DNA of 27,208 bases, from positions 1-27,208 of the forward strand of contig JBCBSS010000108.1 of NCBI GenBank assembly GCA_039819065.1, in the 5' to 3' direction. The position numbers and the translations under genes were made by a program. The notes under the pieces were generated by a model. It did not search any database and had not been told where the DNA came from. It saw only the letters and a program-made list of their open reading frames with translations. Shown one piece after another: positions 14,764-22,414 of this stretch (positions within the stretch are counted from its first letter, which is position 1; every line of letters starts with the position of its first letter). Source of the DNA: JBCBSS01 sp039819065. GTDB taxonomy: Bacteria; Bacteroidota; Bacteroidia; Cytophagales; Cyclobacteriaceae.

Positions 14764-15663
14764 TTATTTCATTTTCACTGTGCTACTTAATTCCCTAAAT
14801 ACATCCGGGTCAAAGGTTCCTCCATTTTGAAGCCCCTGTATGAGCAATTGGTTTTCTCCGCTAACAATGGTTTGAACTAATACAGTCGTGGATGCCCCAT
14901 TCAAGGTGCCTTTTGCGAGTAGTTCATATGCGCTGTAACCATTTATAGTTGTACTAGAACTATTGATGTATTCAACATTCGTTAGGCCTTTACTTTGAAG
15001 ACCAGCAATCATTGATTCCGCAGTTTGCTTCGGGCTTGACCCGACATCATTAGGTACTGGTAAGACAATCATGATTGGTTCTCCATCATTCCTTTCCGTT
15101 TCTCCGTTGACCGTATATATGAACATATTGGCACTTGCCTGAGAGAACTTCAGTTTTGAATTAGAATCATCTAAACTGAAAAAAGCATTTTCAAATGGGT
15201 CTACCTCAAAATCCTTTTTGTAATTGGCAGATAGAATTGATTTTTTGATTTCTTCTCCCAGGCTTTTATCATCTGATGGGTAAACCCCCATGGCCATGAC
15301 AGAAAATGTGGAATCTCCAAATACCACGTTTATTGATATGATATGAGGCTCGGCTTGCATCTTCACATACTTCGCTGGATATCCATTTATCTTCAATTCT
15401 TCAAATTCGATAACCTTTATGCCCCTGGCTTCGAAGTTTTCTTTTGTGAAACTTGCTGCATTGGAGTAGAAATTGCCACCATTTAGGTCCATGATGTTTA
15501 TCACCGCTTCTTCACCCTTTTGATATCCAGTAAAATTCTGGCCTTTGGTAAATCCATCAGGTGGTTTAATGGAAACTCTTGTTCCAGATACAATCTCTTC
15601 TTGTGCTTTCAGGTTTGTCATTGCCAATAAAAGGCAAATTGACATGATTAAAAATTGTTTCAT
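14764..15663 (-). CDS. Secreted protein, unknown function
   Basis: A 299-aa protein with a signal peptide at residues 1-20 (MKQFLIMSICLLLAMTNLKA, cut before QEE). The rest is soluble and probably periplasmic or secreted, in two similar-looking halves: each contains a stretch of the type "IKPPDGF..." / "IVLPVPNDVG" followed by "NGYPAKYVKMQAEP" and "NGYSAYELLAKGTL", each starting with ING/NGY and ending in strand-rich sequence. This suggests an internal duplication of a beta-rich domain, like PsbP/DUF1795-type folds, but I cannot assign it firmly. No catalytic residues are recognised. The hairpin element follows its stop codon. Confidence 0.75.
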   Translation of the reverse strand: MKQFLIMSICLLLAMTNLKAQEEIVSGTRVSIKPPDGFTKGQNFTGYQKGEEAVINIMDLNGGNFYSNAASFTKENFEARGIKVIEFEELKINGYPAKYVKMQAEPHIISINVVFGDSTFSVMAMGVYPSDDKSLGEEIKKSILSANYKKDFEVDPFENAFFSLDDSNSKLKFSQASANMFIYTVNGETERNDGEPIMIVLPVPNDVGSSPKQTAESMIAGLQSKGLTNVEYINSSSTTINGYSAYELLAKGTLNGASTTVLVQTIVSGENQLLIQGLQNGGTFDPDVFRELSSTVKMK

Positions 15664-15891
15664 ATACAGTTTTGATAATTGAATTCAACGCCACGGATGA
15701 GGCAGGTGTTCGTATTTGGTTGATCATTGCAAAATAGTGAAGTCTACCGGTGCTTCCAAAGTTTGAAGAAAAGCTACAGGTTAATATGTGCCAGTGATTG
15801 TTGCAGTGGGTTTTAGAACATCAAATGAATTGCAGAGGTATACGTACACTTGTAGATGAGAAGGTTGGCTGTGAACGTTTCAATGGAACTT

Positions 15892-16752
15892 TCAAGCTTT
15901 GGGACCTTTACGATTTATGATATACACACCAAGAATGGCTATTGCCCCTCCAATAATGAGGAGGGCAGAAGGGGTTTCACCTACCAGAAAAAAGCTTAGA
16001 ATGATAGAGACGACAGGGACAAAGTAAAGAAAAGAAGCAGCCTTTGATGCGGTCATTTTTGACAAGACAAATGCCCAAACCAAATAGCCAACTGCACCGG
16101 CGATTATACCGAGGTAGAACAGAGAAACGATTGTGGGAGCAGATGCGCTTTGGATTTGCATAATATCTCCCGAAAACGGTAACAGAAAAAGTGTACCTAA
16201 CCAAACTGAGTATGATATTACGGTGAATGGTGAATACCTGGTAAGAAGTGGTTTTTGCACAATAAAGAAAACGGCCTGACTCAAAGCTGCACCCAAAACT
16301 AATAAAATGCCTGTATTTAGTTTGAAGTCGACACTTTCTGAAAGTGTAATCAGAGCAATACCAACAGTACTCACAAATATCCCAACCGCCGTTTGTATCC
16401 TAATTGGCTCCTTCAGGATTAGAAAAGAGAGGAGCGTTGTTAGCATTGGAACCGTGTTGATAAGAAAACTAGCGGAACCGACAGAAACAGATTGCTGTCC
16501 ATAATTCAGGGCTATGTTGTAGATCACTACACCTGATAAACTTGCCAGTATAAAGCGCATCCTGTCCTTTTTTTGAATGCGTGCCGGCCGATAAATGATA
16601 GCCAAAATTCCCAAAGTGACCGAACTAATTATAAATCTTCCCAGGGTCAGATTCATGGCGGAAATATCTTCTAATCCGATCTTGATGGCAACAAAGGAAC
16701 TGGCCCAAAAGAGAACAATCAAAGCGATTGATAACGCTACTTTCAATCTCAT
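15892..16752 (-). CDS. EamA-family transporter (DMT superfamily)
   Basis: A 286-aa integral membrane protein with about ten membrane segments in two repeats of five (EamA domains), the first starting VALSIALIVLFWASSFVAIKIGLE and ending near residue 135, the second running to the C-terminus. DMT exporters of this type move amino acids, nucleobases or other small metabolites out of the cell; the substrate cannot be read from sequence. Its ATG overlaps the stop codon of the upstream acetyltransferase gene as ATGA, so the two are translationally coupled. A role in exporting or clearing a compound acted on by the acetyltransferase is possible but only inference. Confidence 0.92.
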   Translation of the reverse strand: MRLKVALSIALIVLFWASSFVAIKIGLEDISAMNLTLGRFIISSVTLGILAIIYRPARIQKKDRMRFILASLSGVVIYNIALNYGQQSVSVGSASFLINTVPMLTTLLSFLILKEPIRIQTAVGIFVSTVGIALITLSESVDFKLNTGILLVLGAALSQAVFFIVQKPLLTRYSPFTVISYSVWLGTLFLLPFSGDIMQIQSASAPTIVSLFYLGIIAGAVGYLVWAFVLSKMTASKAASFLYFVPVVSIILSFFLVGETPSALLIIGGAIAILGVYIINRKGPKA

Positions 16753-17195
16753 GGCCTCCAGATAAATCTTGACTTTGGAAGTTCTTTAGCGCCAAGCCTT
16801 ACATAAAATGAAATAGCCAAGTGATTGGTACTGGGCGTTTGCCACTGGATTTCCGTGAGTTGCCGTTCTTTCATTACTTCTGCTACCCTTGTCATCAATG
16901 CCTGCCCTATGCCTTGCCCTCTTGCTTCTTCTTTTACAAAAAGGCAGTCCATGTATAAATAGGGCCGAGCTGTCCAGGTGGCTAATTGCTCCATGCATGT
17001 GGCATACCCGATCAATCCCTTTGCAGTCTCTACCACCAGACAGAATACTTTGGATTGGGTAAATAGGAGGGCGTGTAAATCATCCTTAAAAGAATCTTTT
17101 GGGTTGAATTCAGCACCCTCATATGCTGCATGCGCTGCACACAGTCTCATGATTTCGTCAAGATCTGCAGGAATCGCTTCACGAATATTCAACAT
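16749..17195 (-). CDS. GNAT-family N-acetyltransferase
   Basis: A 148-aa protein from ATG 17195 (MLNIREAIPADLDEIMRL); the frame reaches a TTG at 17201, but the ATG gives the standard family start. The acetyl-CoA loop is RGQGIG (92-97) after a FVKEEA strand, and the end of the fold is NHLAISFYVRLGA (124-136). The early AAYEGAEF and the mid-protein WTARPYLYMDCLFV resemble spermidine/spermine-type and aminoglycoside-like small GNATs. The enzyme transfers an acetyl group to an amine or similar acceptor, which is unknown here. It is coupled by a 4-base stop/start overlap to the EamA transporter. Confidence 0.9.
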   Translation of the reverse strand: MLNIREAIPADLDEIMRLCAAHAAYEGAEFNPKDSFKDDLHALLFTQSKVFCLVVETAKGLIGYATCMEQLATWTARPYLYMDCLFVKEEARGQGIGQALMTRVAEVMKERQLTEIQWQTPSTNHLAISFYVRLGAKELPKSRFIWRP

Positions 17196-17371
17196 ACGCA
17201 AGCTATCTTCCCTTGCACAACTAACTTATTGCCTCCAAATGCTTCTAATAGACATGAAGGTTTCACCTTATCGGTTAGGTTTCTTTTGCATAATTCCATT
17301 TGTCCTTTCACTTTTTAGTAAAAGTATGAGGCTATATCTTCATTCTGGCCGGTAGATTATTGAGCATTTTT

Positions 17372-17689
17372 TTAATCAGGTTGAAAAGAATTCAATGGCT
17401 TCAGAAAACTCCTTTCATAACTGATGATGCAATTAGAATCCTCTGCCATGCGATAGGCTGCCAGGCAATCAGGATCGTTCATACTGTCTTGCCGGTATTG
17501 CTCGTATGCGGCTAGCGAAGGAAAGTTGAATAAGGCGTAAGCAGTGTTATTGGCACCTTCATGTGGTAGGAAATAACCAAGGTGGTTTCCGCCAAATTTA
17601 TTGACCAAAGGAATCCAGGCCCTTGCATAATTTTCAAATTGGTCAATCTTGGCTGGGTCTAGGGTGTACTTTAGAAAGCAAGTGATCAT
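17372..17689 (-). CDS. NIPSNAP-family protein
   Basis: A 105-aa protein from ATG 17689 (MITCFLKYTLDPAKIDQFENYARAW). The frame continues to an ATG at 17734, but that 15-residue extension is not family-like. The pattern of a short strand, a helix with FENYARAWIPLVNKFGG, then HLGYFLPHEGANNTAYALFNFPSLAAYEQYR and a closing IISYERSFLKP is characteristic of NIPSNAP, a small dimeric ferredoxin-like fold. The function of bacterial members is unknown. It is a single gene lying between the GNAT/EamA pair and the two VOC genes. Confidence 0.82.
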   Translation of the reverse strand: MITCFLKYTLDPAKIDQFENYARAWIPLVNKFGGNHLGYFLPHEGANNTAYALFNFPSLAAYEQYRQDSMNDPDCLAAYRMAEDSNCIISYERSFLKPLNSFQPD

Positions 17690-17833
17690 TTTTTTGGTCA
17701 AAAGTCTGACCAATCCGTGACCCTGCCAAACCACTATATTGAATTCTCTTCTCTTATGATTGAAATGAAATCAATCAAAAAACATGGTTATTGGCGTTTC
17801 CGAGGTTTCTAGAAAGCTTGAGGCACGCGTATG

Positions 17834-18232
17834 CTAGACACCATTATCCTTGGTGTTTGTAATTCTCCAAGGTGGGTTAAGTCTGTTTTCTCCAGCGTAG
17901 AACAAAATGATCTGATTGCCATCCAAGTCTTTTAATTTGGCTTCTTGCCATAACCAGTCTTGGTCGGTCGGGTCAAGTTCGAATTCAATCCCTTTTCCTT
18001 TCAAAAGCTCAACTTGTTCGTCTAGATTTTCGCATTCGAAGTAAATCCAAACGCCTTCACCTTTAGGTAGTTCATTGGTGTGATGCAGCGATAGGGTAGA
18101 AGAGCCATTAGGACATGCGAACCTTGCGTAGTGTGGAAGAGATTCAACAATTAGTTCTAGCCCAAGTTTCTCGTAGAAAGGAACGGATTTGCTCAAATCT
18201 TGGGAGGGTATAGTAATTTGGTTTAAATCCAT
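17834..18232 (-). CDS. VOC-family protein (glyoxalase/bleomycin-resistance fold)
   Basis: A 132-aa protein with two beta-alpha-beta-beta-beta modules of the vicinal oxygen chelate fold. It begins with the module MDLNQITIPSQDLSKSVPFYEKLGLELI and closes with KLKDLDGNQIILFYAGENRLNPP. Possible metal-site residues are H-type (the usual first-strand His is replaced by Gln/Thr here), so it may not bind the metal of classical glyoxalase I. It could act in detoxification of electrophiles or be a binding protein. It lies 15 bp downstream of another VOC gene on the same strand, so they form an operon. Confidence 0.85.
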   Translation of the reverse strand: MDLNQITIPSQDLSKSVPFYEKLGLELIVESLPHYARFACPNGSSTLSLHHTNELPKGEGVWIYFECENLDEQVELLKGKGIEFELDPTDQDWLWQEAKLKDLDGNQIILFYAGENRLNPPWRITNTKDNGV

Positions 18233-18247
18233 AGAATTGGGTTCGGT

Positions 18248-18646
18248 TTATTTTGGTTCCTGATAGAAAAAAAGCACTACGCCGTTTGGATCAGTCACTG
18301 AAAAGCTTCTGTGTCCCCATGGTTGAGTGGTCACTTCTTGTTTAAACGTTGCACCCTTGTCTCTATATTTTTCGAATCGTTCATCTACATTCCAGACTTG
18401 GATAACCATAAAGGCCCCTTCAGGTTTTCGGTAATCTAATCCAGAGTTATACAGTGCTTCGTCGTCTGGTAAATGAAGTACTTCTATTAAACCAACCCCA
18501 GCGTTGAATAAAGCGCCTTTATCATGTTCACTTCTATCCCAGGATAACTCACAGTTTAGTTCAAGTTGCTCTGTGTAGAACTCGCAGGTTTCTTTGTACT
18601 TGTTAGTGAAATACGTGAATCGAAATGCTCCTTTTTTTTCATTCAT
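18248..18646 (-). CDS. VOC-family protein
   Basis: A 132-aa single-domain VOC protein with start MNEKKGAFRFTYFTNKYKETCEFYTEQLEL and end WGHRSFSVTDPNGVVLFFYQEP, the usual closing strand of the fold. H (WGHRSF) and E (FFYQEP) fit the positions of two metal ligands. It is similar in length but not closely similar in sequence to the downstream VOC protein, so the pair may be ancient paralogs or heterodimer partners. Reaction and substrate are unknown. A possible promoter-like TAGACTTTG lies upstream near 18672-18680 (minus strand), but its spacing is off by one base. Confidence 0.85.
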   Translation of the reverse strand: MNEKKGAFRFTYFTNKYKETCEFYTEQLELNCELSWDRSEHDKGALFNAGVGLIEVLHLPDDEALYNSGLDYRKPEGAFMVIQVWNVDERFEKYRDKGATFKQEVTTQPWGHRSFSVTDPNGVVLFFYQEPK

Positions 18647-18785
18647 GCTTCTTATGTTTAAAGCTATTACACAAAGTCTAACAGAGCACTTTCTGCTTGG
18701 CTTTCGTTGATCTTAGAAGCATCAGGTTGCACCGCTTTTTGCAACTAACTGATTAGGCGGTGGAGTTAAATGTTTGTTGCCTTGG

Positions 18786-19409
18786 TTACAATAATGAAGT
18801 GATAAACCCGATAGAAAAACCCACCGCCGATCTACCGCCCACCCAGAAATCCACCTCATTCCAGACTTGGTTTTGGTAGAGGCTAAACGTGAGGGCAGAC
18901 TTGCTGTCCACATAGTACTCTACCGTCGATAACAGAATTGTGGTGAAAATCGATTCGGATTTTGAGTTGATGGTAATATTTTGTCCATCTAAAGTGGCCG
19001 TAGGGAAATCGTAAAGTTTGATGCCGGGCATCACTGCGAACATGAGACGAAAGGTGTTATCTCCTAATCTATAGCCTGGGCCAGCGACAATATCCGTGAA
19101 CTGTACAGTGCCTTCGATGGTGTTGGTTGTGCTGTTATTATTGGCAAGTGTATAACTCGCCCCATACGTGTCATAATTCAGTCGAATAAAGAAGTCGTTG
19201 TTGTTCCTCACGCGATATTCGATAGATGTCCCAATCCTAACCGAACCTCCGATCAAATCTGAGTTAGACACTTGATATCCTGCATCAATGGAAGGGAGAA
19301 AAATCCTCCCCCAAAAGTTATTTTTAGTGTTCTCTGTATCGTCTTGGGCGGCAGCATTGCAACTGATGAAAAGGAACAATCCGATCATCATCACTTTCAA
19401 CTTATTCAT
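18786..19409 (-). CDS. Secreted beta-barrel-like protein, probably outer membrane
   Basis: A 207-aa protein from ATG 19409 (MNKLKVMMIGLFLFISCNAAAQD). The signal peptide ends at AAA-QD; a TTG at 19433 would extend the frame by eight residues but the ATG has an AAGGAA-like ribosome binding site about nine bases upstream. The mature part alternates hydrophobic and polar residues in strands such as YRVRNNNDFFIRLNYD, FTDIVAGPGYRLG, TFRLMFAVMPGIKLYD and TFSLYQNQVWNEVDFWVGG, as in small outer-membrane beta barrels. No close family is recognised. Its start overlaps the end of the upstream two-TM gene by 8 bp, so it is coupled to it. Confidence 0.75.
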   Translation of the reverse strand: MNKLKVMMIGLFLFISCNAAAQDDTENTKNNFWGRIFLPSIDAGYQVSNSDLIGGSVRIGTSIEYRVRNNNDFFIRLNYDTYGASYTLANNNSTTNTIEGTVQFTDIVAGPGYRLGDNTFRLMFAVMPGIKLYDFPTATLDGQNITINSKSESIFTTILLSTVEYYVDSKSALTFSLYQNQVWNEVDFWVGGRSAVGFSIGFITSLL

Positions 19410-19800
19410 TCTTTGTTTTCCTTCTTTGTTCAATAATTGATTTCATTTCACGGCGAAACTTGACGTTTTGTTGGAATTGTTTTTTGTTCAAAAATTCGAT
19501 CAAGTAAGCCACAATGGCCCCTCCAAATACGGCAATTCCTAATTCAGAGATGATATCAAGAACAACAGTATTGACGAAATCACCTAATGAATCGCCATAA
19601 AAATAACTGATAATGCGAGCAGAAACCGTCATTGCTATACCAAGTATGAATATCACACCCAGGTAGACTACATTGAAATATTCTTTATTAATAATGATGT
19701 CAAGTTCATCGGGATTCCTTTCGTAATGAAGAATTACTTCTTCCGTAATTTTCTGGGAATCAGGGAAAATCATCCTATTTAATCTGTCTAGTAGCTTCAT
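19402..19800 (-). CDS. Two-TM membrane protein, unknown function
   Basis: A 132-aa protein. An N-terminal cytosolic part of about 45 residues (HYERNPDELDIIINKEYF) is followed by two hydrophobic segments (about 43-67 and 84-104) and a basic C-terminal tail (QQNVKFRREMKSIIEQRRKTKN). No family is recognised. Its last 8 bases overlap the beginning of the beta-barrel-like gene, so both are made from one message. They might work together as an inner- and outer-membrane pair, but this is only suggested by the coupling. Confidence 0.7.
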   Translation of the reverse strand: MKLLDRLNRMIFPDSQKITEEVILHYERNPDELDIIINKEYFNVVYLGVIFILGIAMTVSARIISYFYGDSLGDFVNTVVLDIISELGIAVFGGAIVAYLIEFLNKKQFQQNVKFRREMKSIIEQRRKTKNE

Positions 19801-20056
19801 AAGACACCTTGCATATTCAATAGATTATAAAACCTAATCGGCAGGCTGTACACCGGTAAGCAGTGATTAATACTAAGATAGTGGAGCTACTCAATACCTA
19901 CAATGGTAACTGCAAACTGCTGTGATTAGAGACACAGAATCTTGCGACACAAAAATCATAGAAGGAAACAGTAGCTTAACGAAAGGAGTGGATTGGTGGC
20001 AAAATTGTACAAAAAGCGGGACTAACTAATAAAGTTGTTTGCTCTTTCATAACTCA

Positions 20057-21673
20057 TCAGCCTGAAACATCTAATTGGTCAAAGCCTTGGTAGCCCATTC
20101 TATCGACTTTCTCCATATTCGATAGGAGTATTTCATCTAGATCTTCTCCGGGAAGCCCAATGATCTCGCCTTTGTCAGTATCCCATGCTATTGTTCTACC
20201 TAATTTATAGGCCAGTCCTGCCATGTGTGCAGTGATAGCTTCCTCAAAACCTTCGTCAATTCCGCAACTTGGTTTACCACCATTCCGGATACAACTCAGC
20301 CATTCCTTGATATGCAAAAATGTCGAATCCACCCGCTTACCGTCGCGGTATGTCCACAACAACCCTTTATCGGCAAAATACTTGGAAGTGGCGGAGGTAA
20401 TGCCATCTACATTGTTGCCCGCAGGGTCATAGCTATAAATGGGTTCCCCACCTGATATAATATTCTCCTCCATCATTCCCTTGAATTTCTGTGAAGCTGG
20501 ATCGGCATAAATGGTAAGGCTGTTACCAAGCTCCATAGAAGCTTCAGTGCCCATTAAAAGTGTCTTTCTGTGGTGTTGATTGCCTAAGGTGGCACTGTAA
20601 AGCAGGGTCATACCCTTGGTTTTTCCGGTATCTTGCCCTGTTGCCAAATCAGGATATTCCATACTCACCTGAAATACATCCGGAACATTTCTACCGTCCC
20701 GATGCGTGTATATACCTCCGGAAGCCGATACATATTTGGGTATACCCATTTTTAGAATGCAGTTGATACGATCGTAATCATGGGTCATTAGGTCACCGGA
20801 TAATCCCGAGCCATAGGCCCACCATTTGCGCCAACGGAAGAAGTGTTCACCATTAAACGGAATCTTCGGGGCGCTTCCCAGAAACTGGTTCCAATCTATG
20901 GTTTCCGGGCTGGCCTTCTCGTGGATGTGATACTGCCAGGCCCCGTTATCAGAGTTGCGATTGGTATTGACTTGGATCAGCGAGATATGCCCCAGGATCT
21001 TTTTATTGATAACATCCTGTGCGGTCAAGAAGCTTTGTGTCTGCCTGTGTTGATGCCCTACTGCAAAGACCATGTTAGGATTGTCGCGGACTGTTTCCCT
21101 GAGCGCATAGGTCTCGGCAATATTGTGTGTCATCGGTTTTTCCACATATACATGCTTACCAGCGTTCAATGCCGCTATGGAGATTGGCGCATGCCAGTGA
21201 TCTGCTGTAGCGATAATGATGGCATCAACGTCACCCTTTTCCAACAAGTCTTGATAAGACCTGAAGTGTCGAACATCGGCACCTAAGCTCATGGCACGAT
21301 TGGCCCTTATATTAAAAAGGTCGCAAACAGCGGTGATTTTTGTATTCAAGCTTTCCTGCCCATGGAAAGCGGCAATGGCTCCTGCATTTGCTTCGCTCAG
21401 CCACTCTTTTGTAGCATGTCCAGAAGCCCGGCAAAGATGCTCTCCACGACCTCCAAAACCAATAATGCCAATTTTTATCGGTTCCCCCGCCATAGAACCG
21501 ACCGGCGGGGGTGGTGAAGCATCAATATTTAATGAGCTGAGGATTTTCTCTTTCTTCTTCTGGCTGGTAGTACTTTCTGCCAACGCCCCGGCCAATACTC
21601 CGCCAACTATTGGAATCCCGGCTAACCCTTTGAGTAAGGACCTTCTTGAGAATTTGTTTTTTCCCTTTTCCAT
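20057..21673 (-). CDS. Tat-exported Gfo/Idh/MocA-family oxidoreductase
   Basis: A 538-aa protein. The N-terminus has a twin-arginine signal (SRRSLLK, R10/R11, then a hydrophobic GIPIVGGVLAGALA), so the folded enzyme is probably carried by Tat to the periplasm with its cofactor bound. The NAD(P)-binding domain begins KIGIIGFGGRGEH (67-79; GFGGRG 72-77), with an inserted stretch of about 25 residues before VCDLF, and the family-hallmark EKP motif at 178-180 (VEKPMTHNIAET). Substrate-side features include GSGLSGDLMTHDYD around residues 290-305. Many Bacteroidota paralogs act on sugars or cyclitols; the exact substrate is unknown. It lies 6 bp downstream of the DoxX-like gene. Confidence 0.92.
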   Translation of the reverse strand: MEKGKNKFSRRSLLKGLAGIPIVGGVLAGALAESTTSQKKKEKILSSLNIDASPPPPVGSMAGEPIKIGIIGFGGRGEHLCRASGHATKEWLSEANAGAIAAFHGQESLNTKITAVCDLFNIRANRAMSLGADVRHFRSYQDLLEKGDVDAIIIATADHWHAPISIAALNAGKHVYVEKPMTHNIAETYALRETVRDNPNMVFAVGHQHRQTQSFLTAQDVINKKILGHISLIQVNTNRNSDNGAWQYHIHEKASPETIDWNQFLGSAPKIPFNGEHFFRWRKWWAYGSGLSGDLMTHDYDRINCILKMGIPKYVSASGGIYTHRDGRNVPDVFQVSMEYPDLATGQDTGKTKGMTLLYSATLGNQHHRKTLLMGTEASMELGNSLTIYADPASQKFKGMMEENIISGGEPIYSYDPAGNNVDGITSATSKYFADKGLLWTYRDGKRVDSTFLHIKEWLSCIRNGGKPSCGIDEGFEEAITAHMAGLAYKLGRTIAWDTDKGEIIGLPGEDLDEILLSNMEKVDRMGYQGFDQLDVSG

Positions 21674-21679
21674 ACCGTT

Positions 21680-22168
21680 TCAATTTGATTGTGAAGAAGT
21701 CATTCGCTTGGAAAGGAAGTTATCCAAACCAAAATAAGTGGACGTAGGAAACTTCAGTAATACGCCCAATGCAGCTATCTCGATAAGGTTTTTATTGACA
21801 ATGAAGTAGTTCCCTTCAGTTGGTGCCTGTATCTCCCAACCAGGAAAAGGCGGATAAGCCAGATAATAAAATGCTAGTAATATGATTCCCACCCATATAA
21901 AGGGCTTAGGTCTAAAGCCTAAAGTCAGGGACAGGCCAATAAGACATAGGGCTGTTATGTTCAGTACATCTACTAAGGCTAACATATCGCTCGCGCCTAA
22001 CCAATGAAAAAACAACTGAAAAGGCCCAGTTGCTCCTGCCAGGTAGCCTTCAGCAGTCCATAGAGGATTGAACAATTTTATTAAGCCTTCATACAGAAAA
22101 TGCCAGCCAATGAGTATCCGTAAAAAAACGAGTGCATTAAGCTGACTGCTTGATAACTCGGCTTTCAT
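21680..22168 (-). CDS. DoxX/DoxD-like four-TM membrane protein
   Basis: A 162-aa membrane protein with about four hydrophobic segments and the N-terminal signature LNALVFLRILIGWHFLYEGLIKL, typical of DoxX/TQO-small-subunit-like proteins. The longer GPFQLFFHWLGASDMLALVDVLNITAL and PPFPGWEIQAPTEGNYFIVNKNLIEIAAL regions also match the family pattern. Some relatives support thiosulfate or quinone redox reactions, but most are unassigned. It is upstream of, and 6 bp from, the Tat-exported oxidoreductase, an arrangement I recall from Bacteroidota genomes; it could pass electrons or reduced cofactor for the exported enzyme, which is inference. Confidence 0.85.
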   Translation of the reverse strand: MKAELSSSQLNALVFLRILIGWHFLYEGLIKLFNPLWTAEGYLAGATGPFQLFFHWLGASDMLALVDVLNITALCLIGLSLTLGFRPKPFIWVGIILLAFYYLAYPPFPGWEIQAPTEGNYFIVNKNLIEIAALGVLLKFPTSTYFGLDNFLSKRMTSSQSN

Positions 22169-22380
22169 AAGGTAGTGTGTTTGTATTAAGAAGCATGCTT
22201 AAGCTATCAAATGTCACCCGGTTTTCTCATGACTAAAGTCAGTAATTTCGAGTTATTCTTACCCATGATAACACCTCAAGAATAGTATTCTAAGGGCAGG
22301 CATTAGATAGCATGAAGCTGGCGGGTTCGGATATGCCTCCAATATGGAGAATATGTTGCGGATAACTCGAAATAAGAATC

Positions 22381-22394
22381 GTGAGCCCACTCAC
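22381..22394 (-). terminator. Weak candidate terminator of the lactate permease gene
   Basis: GTGAG and CTCAC form a 5-bp stem with a 4-nt loop 20 nt after the lctP stop codon. On the minus strand the bases after it (GATTCTTATTTC) are T-rich but interrupted, so it would be a weak intrinsic terminator at best. Confidence 0.3.
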
Positions 22395-22414
22395 TGGCGA
22401 AGTTTCCTTGCTTG

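Noticed and set aside
16978..17355. 125-codon plus-strand frame opposite the GNAT gene
   Set aside because: Antisense to a motif-complete acetyltransferase; cysteine/serine-rich composition typical of a shadow frame.
20843..21737. Long plus-strand frames opposite the Gfo/Idh/MocA gene
   Set aside because: They are antisense shadows of a clearly conserved enzyme gene and lack any domain signature.
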